DNA of 64,000 bases from Altererythrobacter sp. XM-24bin4. GTDB lineage: Bacteria; Pseudomonadota; Alphaproteobacteria; Sphingomonadales; Sphingomonadaceae. A program made the position numbers and the translations under genes. The notes beneath the pieces were generated by a model. It made no database searches, was not told the origin of the DNA, and was given only the letters and a program-made list of their open reading frames with translations. The stretch spans positions 773,183 through 837,182 of the forward strand of contig QCWG01000001.1 in the NCBI GenBank assembly GCA_003149575.1. Direction: 5' to 3'. Below are positions 1-8,789 of the stretch, piece after piece. Numbering within the stretch: position 1 is the stretch's first letter; each line of letters starts with the position of its first letter.

Positions 1-1433
1 AGCTCAACGAAACCAGCCACCTTGAGGCTATCTCTGACGGTAAGGTCGAATATCGCGACATGCCGACGATCACGGATTCGAAGGGCCGTATCCTTTCGCT
101 CGCCCGCAATGGTGAGATTGCCGTGATCGATAAGGAAGGCCGTGAGCGTGAAATTCACAAGGTACCTTATGGTACGGTTCTGATGAACAAAGATGGCGCG
201 CAGGTGAAGGAAGGTGATCGTCTGGCGGAATGGGATCCGTTCACGCTGCCGATCATCACCGAGCAATCCGGTGTCGTGAAGTATCAGGATCTTGTCGAAG
301 GCACGACTTTGGAAGAACGCACCGACGATGCCACCGGTATCGCTCAGCGTGTTGTGACAGAGAACCGTGCAACCGGCCGCAAGAAGAAGGAAGATCTGCG
401 TCCGCGTATGACACTTCTGGGCGAAGGTCAGACCGAAGAAGGCGAAACCGAAGCGCAGCGTTATATGCTGGCTCCGGGTACAACCCTTTCGGTGCAGGAC
501 GGTCAGACGGTTCAAGCCGGTGACATTCTGGCACGTGCATCGCGCGAAGCCGCGAAGACGCGTGACATCACCGGTGGTCTGCCACGTGTTGCCGAACTGT
601 TCGAGGCGCGCTTGCCAAAGGACATGTCGGTTATCGCCAAGATTTCGGGCAAGATCGAATTCGTCCGTGAATACAAAGCGAAGCGCAAGATTGCGATCGT
701 TCCCGAGGAGGGGGATCGCGTCGAGTACCTGATCCCGAAGACCAAGGTCATCGACGTTCAGGAAGGCGACTTCGTGAAGAAGGGCGATACGCTGATCTCT
801 GGTTCGCCGAACCCGCATGACATTCTTGAAGTCATGGGCGTCGAAGCGCTGGCTGAATATCTCGTCAACGAAATTCAGGAAGTGTACCGACTTCAGGGCG
901 TGAAGATCAACGACAAGCATATCGAGGTGATCGTTCGCCAGATGCTGCAGAAGGTCGAGATCACCGATGGCGGCGACACCACCTTGCTGCCGGGCGAGCA
1001 GGTCGATTACGAGGAAATGCTCCAGTACAACGCCAAGTTGACGAAGAACAAGAAGCCTGCCCAGGGTACGCCAATCTTGCTCGGCATCACCAAGGCGTCG
1101 CTACAAACACGCAGCTTCATCTCTGCTGCATCGTTCCAGGAAACCACCCGCGTGCTAACGCAGGCTTCGGTTGAAGGCAAGAAGGACACGCTGATCGGTC
1201 TCAAGGAGAACGTGATCGTGGGCCGCCTGATCCCGGCTGGTACGGGCGCTGGCATGAACCGCATGCGTGTAATGGCCTCCAGCCGTGACGCTGCGCTGCG
1301 TGCACAGTGGAAGAAGCAGCAGGAAACGCTGGCAGCGGCCAATGCGCCTGAACCAGAGCCGGTGGCTGATGCCATTCCGTCAGAAGACGCGATGAAGGCA
1401 GCTATGGGTGGCGGCGAAACTGCTGCTGAATAA
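1..1433 (+). CDS. rpoC: RNA polymerase subunit beta' (RpoC), C-terminal part
   Basis: This is the 3' part of the gene for the largest catalytic subunit of RNA polymerase; the 5' end lies before the window. The frame is open from base 3, so the ATG at 60 is internal. The visible protein (about 476 residues) covers the C-terminal jaw and clamp region. It ends in the usual segment with GTPILLGITKASL, followed by SFISAASFQETTRVLT, which is a hallmark of beta'. An acidic Ala/Glu-rich tail closes the protein. A strong terminator follows, so this is the end of the rpoBC unit. Identification is secure. Confidence 0.98.
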   Translation, partial: LNETSHLEAISDGKVEYRDMPTITDSKGRILSLARNGEIAVIDKEGREREIHKVPYGTVLMNKDGAQVKEGDRLAEWDPFTLPIITEQSGVVKYQDLVEGTTLEERTDDATGIAQRVVTENRATGRKKKEDLRPRMTLLGEGQTEEGETEAQRYMLAPGTTLSVQDGQTVQAGDILARASREAAKTRDITGGLPRVAELFEARLPKDMSVIAKISGKIEFVREYKAKRKIAIVPEEGDRVEYLIPKTKVIDVQEGDFVKKGDTLISGSPNPHDILEVMGVEALAEYLVNEIQEVYRLQGVKINDKHIEVIVRQMLQKVEITDGGDTTLLPGEQVDYEEMLQYNAKLTKNKKPAQGTPILLGITKASLQTRSFISAASFQETTRVLTQASVEGKKDTLIGLKENVIVGRLIPAGTGAGMNRMRVMASSRDAALRAQWKKQQETLAAANAPEPEPVADAIPSEDAMKAAMGGGETAAE

Positions 1434-1463
1434 CTCTCGCTAGCTTTGCTGGCTTAACAGATA

Positions 1464-1500
1464 AAAGCCCCGCTGGAAGTACGCTTTCAGCGGGGTTTTC
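1464..1500 (+). terminator. Rho-independent terminator after rpoC
   Basis: An 8-bp GC-rich stem (CCCCGCTG at 1468-1475 pairing with CAGCGGGG at 1488-1495) is followed directly by a T-run (TTTTCTTT). It lies 30 bases after the rpoC stop and is the expected end of the rpoB-rpoC transcript. Confidence 0.93.
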
Positions 1501-1585
1501 TTTGCCTCACCACCTCTATAAATGCTATTGCGAACCATTTGCAAATAATCTAGCCATGTCTCCATCAGATTGAGGATGGGCAGCG

Positions 1586-2023
1586 ATGAAGGACAGACAT
1601 GGCGGGGAGACCAGGGGTGCCGCGGGCTGGATTGCGAGGTTGCATGTGCCAGCCACGGTCAACGACCTTTCTCCGATTGCCCAGCGCTTCATCTTCAGAC
1701 TGCGTGTGGTCGCAGTATATCGCAAGGCTGGCCGTGACCCGCTCGCTGAACTGACAAGCCGGGTGGGGAGTATCACTGTCGCTGTAAAATCGCTGCAGCT
1801 GTTTGAATCGATGGCGCACGTCTGGCCGGAGCCGGTGCATGTGCAGCGATGCTGCTGCCAGATTTTGAGCCATGACGAACTCACAATAGCCCGCGCCCTT
1901 GAGGCAATCGCTGAGAACAATGTTGACGGCTTCGATGCCCAACTTGCTGATCTAATGCCGTCCGACACTCGCAAGACCATTGCCAATGCGGCTGGTGAAT
2001 TGATTGTGGCAGAATTCGGCTAG
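1586..2023 (+). CDS. Small hypothetical protein, resembles DUF6628 family
   Basis: A 145-residue protein of unknown function. Visible traits are a basic, Ala-rich N-terminal half, a cysteine cluster RCCCQILSHDE near residues 89-99, and a C-terminal helical part (EAIAENNVDGFDAQLADLM). From memory this layout (hydrophobic first half, Cys-Cys-Cys followed by an 'S-x-DE' helix) matches the DUF6628 proteins annotated in sphingomonads; I could not confirm it by search. The gene stands alone between the rpoC terminator and gltX. The ATG at 1586 has only a weak ribosome site, so the start is uncertain. No function is assigned. Confidence 0.6.
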   Translation: MKDRHGGETRGAAGWIARLHVPATVNDLSPIAQRFIFRLRVVAVYRKAGRDPLAELTSRVGSITVAVKSLQLFESMAHVWPEPVHVQRCCCQILSHDELTIARALEAIAENNVDGFDAQLADLMPSDTRKTIANAAGELIVAEFG

Positions 2024-2087
2024 ACATTCGCACTGACACGTCAGCAAACACTTCTCACTCCAGCGCAGGCCGCCTATAGGGGCGCGC

Positions 2088-3419
2088 ATGACCACTACCC
2101 GTTTCGCACCTTCTCCGACCGGCCGCCTGCATGTCGGCAATATCCGCACCGCGCTGCATAATTGGATGCTCGCCAAGAAGAGCGGCGGTAAATTCGTATT
2201 GCGGATCGATGATACCGACGCTGCGCGTAGCAAAGAGGAATATGTCGATGCAATCCGCGCTGATCTGGTGTGGCTCGGGATCGAGGCGGACAGCGAAGAA
2301 CGGCAATCGCAACGGCTGGATCGCTATGACGCTGCATTTGAAAAGCTGAAACAAGCGGGCCGCGTATATCCGGCTTACGAGACTGCGCAGGAGCTGGAGC
2401 TGAAGCGCAAGGTGCAGCTGGGGCGCGGGTTGCCGCCAATCTACGATCGCGGTGCATTGGAGCTCAAAGAAGAGGAGCGCGCGGCCAAGGAAGCCGAAGG
2501 CATTGCGCCGCATTGGCGATTCAAACTTGACCACGACGAAGCACTTGCATGGGATGACGGTGTTCGTGGCGCTTCCAAATTCGATCCCAAACTTCTGTCC
2601 GACCCGGTAATCCGCCGCGCGGACGGCAGCTGGCTGTATATGCTTCCAAGCACAGTTGACGATATCGACATGGGCATCACCCATGTGCTGCGCGGCGAAG
2701 ATCATGTTTCGAACACGGCGGTCCAAATCCAGATGTTCACTGCCATGGGCGCCGCCGCTCCGGAATTCGCGCATGAGGCGCTGCTGGTGGGCAAAGAGGG
2801 TAAGCTCTCCAAACGTCTTGGTTCGCTTGGCTGCGATGCGTTCCGCGAACGCGGGATCGAACCGGAAGCATTGATTGCCATGCTGGCGCGGCTCGGAACT
2901 TCCCTGCCGGTTGAGCCGATCTCGGATCGATCAGCTCTGCTCAGCACTTTCCATCTATCTACCTTTGGCCGTGCGCCTGCGAAATTCGATGATGCCGAGC
3001 TGGATCGGATCAATACCGCGATCGTCCATGCGATGCCGTTCGAGGCGGTCCGGCACCGCCTGCCCGAAGGGATGGATCAAGCTGGCTGGCGCGCCGTACA
3101 ACCAAACATTGGAACGATTGGCGAAGTTGCCGATTGGTGGCGTCTGGTCACCGGCCCCATTGACCGGATCGAATTCGGGGCGGAAGACCGCACCTATCTG
3201 GCGCAGGCTGCCGCAATGCTCGCTTGGTCAGATGACCCCTGGCATTGCCTGACCAACGCCTTGAAAGATGCCACGGGCCGCAAGGGTAAGGCGCTGTTCT
3301 TGCCGCTGCGCCAGGCGCTGACCGGCATGGATCACGGCCCTGATATGGGTGAGCTATTGCCGCTGATCGGTGAAGCTGAAGTGCGTGCGAGGCTGCAACG
3401 TGCCGCCTATTCGGGGTAG
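2088..3419 (+). CDS. gltX: Glutamate--tRNA ligase
   Basis: Class I aminoacyl-tRNA synthetase that charges tRNA-Glu (in bacteria with GatCAB it may also charge tRNA-Gln). At 443 residues it has the usual length. Residues 4-14 carry RFAPSPTGRLHVGN, which includes the HIGH-type motif (HVGN). The KMSKS-type loop is KLSKRLGS near residue 240. The C-terminal anticodon-binding domain is helical and ends EVRARLQRAAYSG. Alphaproteobacteria often have two GltX paralogues, and I cannot tell from this window which this is. Start at the ATG at 2088. The neighbouring pyk gene converges on it. Confidence 0.96.
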   Translation: MTTTRFAPSPTGRLHVGNIRTALHNWMLAKKSGGKFVLRIDDTDAARSKEEYVDAIRADLVWLGIEADSEERQSQRLDRYDAAFEKLKQAGRVYPAYETAQELELKRKVQLGRGLPPIYDRGALELKEEERAAKEAEGIAPHWRFKLDHDEALAWDDGVRGASKFDPKLLSDPVIRRADGSWLYMLPSTVDDIDMGITHVLRGEDHVSNTAVQIQMFTAMGAAAPEFAHEALLVGKEGKLSKRLGSLGCDAFRERGIEPEALIAMLARLGTSLPVEPISDRSALLSTFHLSTFGRAPAKFDDAELDRINTAIVHAMPFEAVRHRLPEGMDQAGWRAVQPNIGTIGEVADWWRLVTGPIDRIEFGAEDRTYLAQAAAMLAWSDDPWHCLTNALKDATGRKGKALFLPLRQALTGMDHGPDMGELLPLIGEAEVRARLQRAAYSG

Positions 3420-3500
3420 CTCTCAGGCCACGTCAACCCCGCCTTAACCAACCTGCTTTACCTGATATCCGCCATGGTTGGTGGCGGAAATGCAAGTCTG

Positions 3501-4970
3501 CTACCCCTCGCGCTTGTTCAGCTCGTCACCGGTAAGCGTCACGACATGCAGCAGGTTGGTCGCTCCGGGCGTGCCGAAGGGAACGCCGGCCAGCGCGATG
3601 AGCTTGCTGCCAGCCTTGCCGAAACCATGGCGCAGCGCCATGCGTTTACCCTTGGCGATCATCTCTTCAAAGCTGCCAATGTCTTTTGTCGCGACAGAAT
3701 GCGCACCCCAAAGCAAAGCAACGCGCCGTGCGGTCTTGATCGATGGGGTCAGAACTAGCATCGGGGTGTCAGGGCGCTCGCGCGCCACGCGCCGGGCGGT
3801 CGAGCCGGACGATGTGAAGACATTGATCGCGCTGATCGCAACCGTGTCTGCTATGGTCATACAAGCATGGGCCAAGGCGTCCGAAGTAGTGGCATCGGGC
3901 GGCGTATCAAGAAAACGCACGCGGGCGCGATAATCTTCGCTGCGTTCGACTTGCTCGGCGATCTTGTCCATCATGGTGACCGCTTCTTCGGGCCATTCGC
4001 CCGCTGCGGTTTCAGCAGACAGCATTACGGCATCGGCACCGTCGTAAACCGCGTTGGCAACATCGGAAACTTCCGCGCGCGTCGGGGTTGAGCTCTCGAT
4101 CATGCTTTCCAGCATTTGCGTCGCGACGATCACCGGCTTGCCCGCTGTGCGTGCAGCATTGACGATTTTCTTCTGCAGCGGCGGCACTTCCTGGGGTTCA
4201 AGCTCGACACCCAGATCGCCGCGCGCAACCATGATCCCGTCAGACATCTCTATGATTTCGCTCAAGCGGCGCACGGCCATCGGCTTTTCAATCTTGGCGC
4301 ACAATGCACCATGTCCGCTCATTAGCTTGCGCGCTTCGGCCAGATCTTCGGGGCGTTGTACGAAGGAAAGGCCGATCCAATCTGCACCCTGTTCCATCGC
4401 AAAGGCCAGGTCTCTGCGGTCCTTCTCGGTCAAAGCCGGGATCGGAACTTCGGCGTCAGGAACATTCACGCCCTTGCGATCTGAAATCAAACCGCCGACC
4501 TCAGCGGAGCAGAGGATCTTGTCTTCACTGGCTTTGATGACCCGCAATCGGATTTTGCCGTCATTAATCAGCAGACGCTGACCCTTCTCGAGCACACAAA
4601 ACAATTCGGGATGCGGCAAGCAAACGCGGGTCTCATCGCCCGGTTCGGGATTGCGATCGAGCGTGAAATGGCCTGAATGCCGGATAACAGCCTGGCCATC
4701 CTTGAATTGTCCCACCCGCAGTTTGGGCCCTTGCAAGTCCGCAAGGATCGCGATCGGGCGGTTGAATTCCTTTTCTAGCGCACGAATGCCCGCGATTGTG
4801 TCGGCATGGTCTTTGTGCTCGCCATGGCTCATGTTGACACGAAACGCATCTGCGCCCGCCTTTAGCAAACGGCGCAAGACGTCCGGCGATCGGCTCGCCG
4901 GACCGATGGTTGCCAAAATCTTGACTTTGCGGCCGCGTGGATCAAGCCGATTGAGTGCAGTACGTGACAT
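3501..4970 (-). CDS. pyk: Pyruvate kinase
   Basis: Glycolytic enzyme that converts phosphoenolpyruvate and ADP to pyruvate and ATP in the cytosol. At 489 residues it is close to the family length. The N-terminus has KILATIGPASRSPDVL, then FRVNMSHGEH (phosphate and metal site) and the active-site region IEKPMAVRRLSEIIEMSDGIMVARGDLGVE. It also has VATQMLESMI and the C-terminal allosteric domain (FTSSGSTARRVARERPDTPML). It is transcribed against gltX and divergent from the DUF1244 gene at 5033. The 62-bp gap between the two starts must hold both promoters. Confidence 0.97.
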   Translation of the reverse strand: MSRTALNRLDPRGRKVKILATIGPASRSPDVLRRLLKAGADAFRVNMSHGEHKDHADTIAGIRALEKEFNRPIAILADLQGPKLRVGQFKDGQAVIRHSGHFTLDRNPEPGDETRVCLPHPELFCVLEKGQRLLINDGKIRLRVIKASEDKILCSAEVGGLISDRKGVNVPDAEVPIPALTEKDRRDLAFAMEQGADWIGLSFVQRPEDLAEARKLMSGHGALCAKIEKPMAVRRLSEIIEMSDGIMVARGDLGVELEPQEVPPLQKKIVNAARTAGKPVIVATQMLESMIESSTPTRAEVSDVANAVYDGADAVMLSAETAAGEWPEEAVTMMDKIAEQVERSEDYRARVRFLDTPPDATTSDALAHACMTIADTVAISAINVFTSSGSTARRVARERPDTPMLVLTPSIKTARRVALLWGAHSVATKDIGSFEEMIAKGKRMALRHGFGKAGSKLIALAGVPFGTPGATNLLHVVTLTGDELNKREG

Positions 4971-5032
4971 GCGTTGATGCTATGACAAAGTTGTGTTGCA
5001 ACTCAAGGAATAGTCACAAGGGATACTATGCG

Positions 5033-5347
5033 ATGGATACGAATTCACTAGACGCGCTTGATCATTTGGACGACGCAATAGCGGCTGCGGCCTTTCGCCG
5101 GCTGGTGCGCCACCTTCAGCATCGCCATGACGCGCAGAATATCGAGCTGATGGGATTGGCGGGATTCTGCCGCAATTGCCTGGCCGACTGGATCCGCGAT
5201 GCGGGCTTCGATGGTGACAAAGCAGCGGCGCGCGAACTGATCCACGGCATGCCACAAGATGAGTGGAAAGCGACCCGGCAAAAACCCGCTACCGAAGAAC
5301 AACTGGCTGCGATGGAAGCCAGTGTCGCGAAAAATAGAGTGGATTGA
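5033..5347 (+). CDS. DUF1244 family protein
   Basis: A 104-residue protein of the DUF1244 family, found widely in alphaproteobacteria and of unknown function. The conserved core is visible: AAFRRLVRHLQHRHDAQNIELM, then GLAGFCRNCLADW, with two cysteines that could bind a metal. A longer frame exists upstream, but the ATG at 5033 is chosen because AAGGGA sits about 10 bases before it and family members begin just before this core. The C-terminus is a Lys/Glu-rich tail. It lies divergent from pyk and 81 bp before gapR. Confidence 0.88.
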   Translation: MDTNSLDALDHLDDAIAAAAFRRLVRHLQHRHDAQNIELMGLAGFCRNCLADWIRDAGFDGDKAAARELIHGMPQDEWKATRQKPATEEQLAAMEASVAKNRVD

Positions 5348-5428
5348 TCGCGTGCCCGGTTCACGCGGCTGACCTTGCTGGCTATCGCGTGTCCAAAGTG
5401 ATTCTCATTCCAATGGAGACAAGTAAAG

Positions 5429-5665
5429 ATGGCCGACGCCACCGATGATCGCCTGCGCCTTTTGATCGAGCGCATCGAACGCCTTGAAGAAGAGAAGAAA
5501 GGCATCGCTGATGATATTCGCGATGTTTATGCAGAAGCGAAGGCGGTCGGTTACGACCCCAAGATCATGCGTCAGGTCGTCCGCTTGCGCAAAATGAAGC
5601 CTGATGATCGCAATGAAATGGAAATGGTGCTCGACACCTATAAGACGGCGCTGGGGCTCGGTTGA
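5429..5665 (+). CDS. gapR: GapR-type nucleoid-associated protein (DUF2312)
   Basis: A 78-residue basic and acidic coiled-coil protein of the GapR/DUF2312 family. In Caulobacter GapR is an essential DNA clamp that binds overtwisted, AT-rich DNA ahead of polymerases and helps topoisomerases. The visible family core is [21 protein letters not shown], then [24 protein letters not shown], with the C-terminal helix [14 protein letters not shown]. The protein lacks the longer N-terminal extension of some members. A GGAGACAAG ribosome site lies 6-14 bases before the ATG. The family assignment is firm; the role is carried over from Caulobacter. Confidence 0.93.
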   Translation: MADATDDRLRLLIERIERLEEEKKGIADDIRDVYAEAKAVGYDPKIMRQVVRLRKMKPDDRNEMEMVLDTYKTALGLG

Positions 5666-5679
5666 TTTTTCGCTTTCGC

Positions 5680-5697
5680 GTATTATCTAGGTAATAC
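5680..5697. promoter_or_regulatory. Perfect inverted repeat upstream of ybjQ-like gene
   Basis: GTATTA (5680-5685), a 6-base spacer TCTAGG, then TAATAC (5692-5697) form a perfect inverted repeat 19 bases before the ATG of the YbjQ-like gene. An AAGGAG ribosome site follows. It may be an operator or part of the promoter; no regulator is indicated. Confidence 0.4.
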
Positions 5698-5715
5698 AGT
5701 AAGAAGGAGAAATTT

Positions 5716-6063
5716 ATGGCCGGTCCTTGGAAAGATGCGCGCGAGATTATTGTAACCACAACGCCCACAATCGAAGGCAAGCTGATCCAGGAATATTGCG
5801 GGATCGTGGTTGGCGAAGTGATCGTCGGCGCGAACCTGTTCCGCGATCTGTTCGCCAATATCCGCGATATCGTAGGTGGGCGTTCGGGCAGTTATGAGCG
5901 TATTCTGGCGGACGCGCGCAATCAGGCGATTGAAGAGCTGCAAGCGGAATGCGCGACGCGCGGCGGCAATGCCGTGGTGGGCATCGATCTTGATTACGAA
6001 GTGATCGGCGATACCGGCTCGATGCTGATGGTATCGGCCAGTGGAACAGCGGTGAAGGTCTAA
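5716..6063 (+). CDS. YbjQ/UPF0145 family protein
   Basis: A 115-residue protein of the YbjQ (UPF0145) family, often called a heavy-metal-binding domain on structural grounds; its physiological role is unknown. The family pattern is complete: an N-terminal strand ending [10 protein letters not shown], then [21 protein letters not shown], the helix [20 protein letters not shown], and the last strands [16 protein letters not shown] and [20 protein letters not shown] lies 7 bases upstream of the ATG. The stop codon overlaps the convergent protease gene by 4 bases. Confidence 0.9.
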   Translation: MAGPWKDAREIIVTTTPTIEGKLIQEYCGIVVGEVIVGANLFRDLFANIRDIVGGRSGSYERILADARNQAIEELQAECATRGGNAVVGIDLDYEVIGDTGSMLMVSASGTAVKV

Positions 6064-6818
6064 GATGCCCCTGCAGCTTTGCTGGCAGCCAACACAATAG
6101 TGATAATCAACCCGTTGTGGATCATATGGAGCGCGATCGCGGTCCACAGACCATAGTTGACGCGCAGATAGCCAAGCAGAGCACCAAGGATGAATTGTGG
6201 CAGGACCAATGGTAGCAAGGTCATCCAATTGCCTTCGCTGAAGTTCGCCAGGTGGATGCAGGCGAAGGCGATAGTGCTGAGCCAGAACATCGCCGGGAAT
6301 AATGTGCGGAACCAGCGCATCGGTGGTCTCCGCCAAAGCACACCGAACATGATCAGGCTCAGCAACGCGCCGGCAATGATCGCGAGGCCAACCGACACTT
6401 CTGCGTTCTCGCCCGTGTTGTTTGCGGCCAGCATGACAGCGGTCAGTCCGGCGACCAATAGTATCGGAAACGCGATCAAATAGCGCGGCCGGCCCGACAG
6501 CCAGCTGCGGAACAGGATTTCCTCGCTGACCGGTGCGACAAGGATCACTGCAAAGATGATTCCCGGCGTGATCTCGATGCCCGCCAACGCTGTCTCGGGT
6601 ATCTCTATCCCCGATGCCATTACCGCCCCGGCAATCGCCAGCAGCGTTCCCATTGCAATCAGATCGAGCGCTAATATGCGCGACACTGCGCGTGCGCCTT
6701 CGCGCAGATCACTCGCCTGATTATCTGGTAGAGAAGGTCGCTTGAGAAAGCCGAGAAAATGGCCCCATTCCGCGCGCATCGTAATGAGCGACGGAAGGCT
6801 TGTGGATTCACCTGTCAT
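6060..6818 (-). CDS. CPBP-family intramembrane protease (CAAX protease-like)
   Basis: A polytopic membrane protein of the CPBP/ABI family (intramembrane glutamyl proteases related to eukaryotic Rce1). The first motif [10 protein letters not shown] (EExxxR) is present, followed by a helix with ACIHLANF (His motif) and a last segment [12 protein letters not shown] with further His/Asn. These are the expected catalytic residues. About seven hydrophobic helices are visible. An upstream TTG at 6854 would extend the protein by 12 residues; I prefer the ATG at 6818 because the extension resembles no family N-terminus. Substrate unknown. It diverges from yebC with under 60 bp between the starts. Confidence 0.85.
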   Translation of the reverse strand: MTGESTSLPSLITMRAEWGHFLGFLKRPSLPDNQASDLREGARAVSRILALDLIAMGTLLAIAGAVMASGIEIPETALAGIEITPGIIFAVILVAPVSEEILFRSWLSGRPRYLIAFPILLVAGLTAVMLAANNTGENAEVSVGLAIIAGALLSLIMFGVLWRRPPMRWFRTLFPAMFWLSTIAFACIHLANFSEGNWMTLLPLVLPQFILGALLGYLRVNYGLWTAIALHMIHNGLIITIVLAASKAAGAS

Positions 6819-6874
6819 GCGGCTAATGCGACCCTCAGATTTGCAAACTTTCAAATGCGGAAGAATGACAACCC

Positions 6875-7621
6875 ATGGCAGGCCATTCCAAATTCAAGAA
6901 CATCATGCACCGCAAGGGTGCGCAGGACAAGAAGCGCTCTAACCTGTTTTCCAAACTGAGCCGCGAAATCACCGTGGCGGCGAAGATGGGCACGCCCGAT
7001 CCGGATATGAATCCGCGCCTGCGGCTGGCGATCAATACGGCAAAAGCTCAGTCGATGCCGAAGGACAATATCCAGCGCGCGATTGATAAAGCCAGCGCGG
7101 GCGATGACGAGAATTACGAAGAAGTCCGCTACGAAGGCTATGGCCCCGGTGGCAGTGCAATCATCGTCGAAACACTGACCGACAACCGTAACCGTACTGC
7201 AACTGCGGTTCGCACAGCTTTCAGCAAGAATGGCGGTAATCTGGGCACTGAAGGCTCGGTGGCGCATGGTTTCGAACGTTTGGGCTTCATCGAGTATGGT
7301 CCGGAAGCTGGTGACGAAGAGAAAGTGCTCGAAGCCGCGATGGAAGCGGGCGCGGAAGACATTTCCTCATCAGAAGACGGCCACGAAATTTGGACAGCAG
7401 CAGAAGATCTGCATGAAGTTGCCGGCAGTCTGGAGAAGTCGCTTGGCGAAGCCAAGGAAGTCAAACTCGCCTGGAAGCCCAATCTGACTGTCGAGCTGGA
7501 CGAGAAGAACGCAGAAACGCTGCTCAAGCTGATCGATGTGCTGGACGATGATGATGACGTTCAAACCGTTTGGGGCAATTACGAGATTTCTGACGAGGTC
7601 ATGGCCAAGCTTGAGGGCTGA
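6875..7621 (+). CDS. yebC: YebC/PmpR-family protein
   Basis: A 248-residue protein of the YebC family. Members have been described as DNA-binding regulators, and more recently as ribosome-associated factors that relieve stalling at difficult motifs. The signature N-terminus [21 protein letters not shown] is present, followed by [18 protein letters not shown] and [17 protein letters not shown]. The acidic C-terminal domains end with [20 protein letters not shown]. It lies directly upstream of ruvC (2-bp gap), a gene order common in bacteria, and the two are probably co-transcribed. Confidence 0.96.
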   Translation: MAGHSKFKNIMHRKGAQDKKRSNLFSKLSREITVAAKMGTPDPDMNPRLRLAINTAKAQSMPKDNIQRAIDKASAGDDENYEEVRYEGYGPGGSAIIVETLTDNRNRTATAVRTAFSKNGGNLGTEGSVAHGFERLGFIEYGPEAGDEEKVLEAAMEAGAEDISSSEDGHEIWTAAEDLHEVAGSLEKSLGEAKEVKLAWKPNLTVELDEKNAETLLKLIDVLDDDDDVQTVWGNYEISDEVMAKLEG

Positions 7622-7623
7622 GC

Positions 7624-8103
7624 TTGCCGGTGACGCTAATCCTCGGCCTTGATCCGTCGCTCAGCTGCACCGGCTGGGGCGTGATCTGTGCCCAGGGATC
7701 GCGGCTTAGCCATGTCGCCAATGGCGAAGTTAAAACCAATGCCAGGGCGCCTATGGCAGAACGGCTGTATCAGCTGCACAGTGCTATCACGGCCGTGATC
7801 GCTGCCCACAATCCTGATCGCGTGGCGGCAGAGGAAGTGTTCGTCAACAAAAACGCCCAATCGACCTTGAAGTTGGCGCAAGCGCGCGGCGCAGTATTGG
7901 CGGCCTGCGGCGCGGCGAACTTGGTGGTGAATGAGCATGCCGCGCGGCTGGTCAAAAAGTCTGTTGTCGGCACAGGTGGTGCGGACAAGGTTCAGGTCCA
8001 GGCCATGCTCAAGGTACTGTTGCCAGGAGCGCAGATCGCAGGCGCCGATGCGGCTGATGCGCTCGCGGTGGCGATTGCCGATGCGCATCTTGCGTCGCGC
8101 TGA
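7624..8103 (+). CDS. ruvC: Holliday junction resolvase RuvC
   Basis: Dimeric endonuclease that cuts Holliday junctions with RuvAB during recombinational repair. At 159 residues it has the usual size. The first catalytic Asp is in LILGLDPSLSCTGWGV, the Glu lies in AAEEVFVNKNAQSTLKLAQARG, and the C-terminal acidic pair is in AGADAADALAVAIADAH. The start is a TTG at 7624, two bases after yebC; a GTG at 7630 is an alternative. ruvA and ruvB are not adjacent here. Confidence 0.96.
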   Translation: MPVTLILGLDPSLSCTGWGVICAQGSRLSHVANGEVKTNARAPMAERLYQLHSAITAVIAAHNPDRVAAEEVFVNKNAQSTLKLAQARGAVLAACGAANLVVNEHAARLVKKSVVGTGGADKVQVQAMLKVLLPGAQIAGADAADALAVAIADAHLASR

Positions 8104-8259
8104 TCTGTTCTACATGCAGTGGCTTATGTAAGGCGTGGGCATGGGCAATCATCCAATCCAGCAGCATCGGTTTCGAAGGGGAAATATGCGCTCATTTGCG
8201 AGTAAGGTTTCTCCCGCTAGGACAGTGTTTCATGTGTTCCAACCAGTAGGACTTAGCTT

Positions 8260-8601
8260 GTGATACACCTCTACGGCATCCCCAATTGCGACACCGTGAA
8301 GAAAGCGCGCAAGTGGCTCGATACGAAGGGTATCGAATACGCATTCCACGACTATAAGAAGGAAGGTGCCGATCTGGCCAAGTTGGCCGCCTGGATCGAC
8401 GCGCATGGGGTGGACGTGGTGTTAAACCGGCGCGGCACGACCTTTCGCAAACTGTCCGATGCGGAGAAGGCCGATATTGATGCAGCCAAAGCTGTCATAT
8501 TGCTGGAACAGCATCCGAGCATGATCAAGCGACCCGTTGTGGAGCACTCGGGCGGAATTTTGGTTGGCTTTAAGGAAGGCGAATGGGAATCGGCGCTGTG
8601 A
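8260..8601 (+). CDS. ArsC/YffB (Spx-like) family protein
   Basis: A 113-residue thioredoxin-fold protein of the ArsC/Spx superfamily, YffB type. The N-terminal single-cysteine motif is PNCDTVKKARKWLD, with the family segment VDVVLNRRGTTFRKLS and the C-terminal PSMIKRPVVEHSGGILVGF. True arsenate reductases share this fold, but the lone Cys with PNCDTV fits the YffB group, whose function is unsettled (possibly a glutathione-dependent thiol reductase). Translation starts with GTG at 8260. There is no ars operon nearby, so a role in arsenic resistance is not supported. Confidence 0.88.
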   Translation: MIHLYGIPNCDTVKKARKWLDTKGIEYAFHDYKKEGADLAKLAAWIDAHGVDVVLNRRGTTFRKLSDAEKADIDAAKAVILLEQHPSMIKRPVVEHSGGILVGFKEGEWESAL

Positions 8602-8789
8602 TCAGCCTGCAGTCAACCAGTGCGCCAGAAGGCATCAGAACCCCAATCGGCTTTCTCGTCGACTTTACGAGGAGACATCGCTTCGGCCTGTTTGTTGGCC
8701 GCGCCGATGATATCGTCTTTTGTACCCATGACATCGTAACCGGCCCCATAGAGGCCAATCACAATGATGAGCGACTCTAGGAGTAGCTT

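Noticed and set aside
8141..8262. A 40-codon plus-strand frame between ruvC and the ArsC-like gene
   Set aside because: Basic, low-complexity product with no ribosome site; it ends over the GTG start of the next gene.
8583..8780. Open frames of 65 (plus) and 62 (minus) codons between the ArsC-like gene and glpQ
   Set aside because: They overlap the 3' end of the ArsC-like gene, have no ribosome site of note and no recognisable motif; intergenic DNA is more likely.
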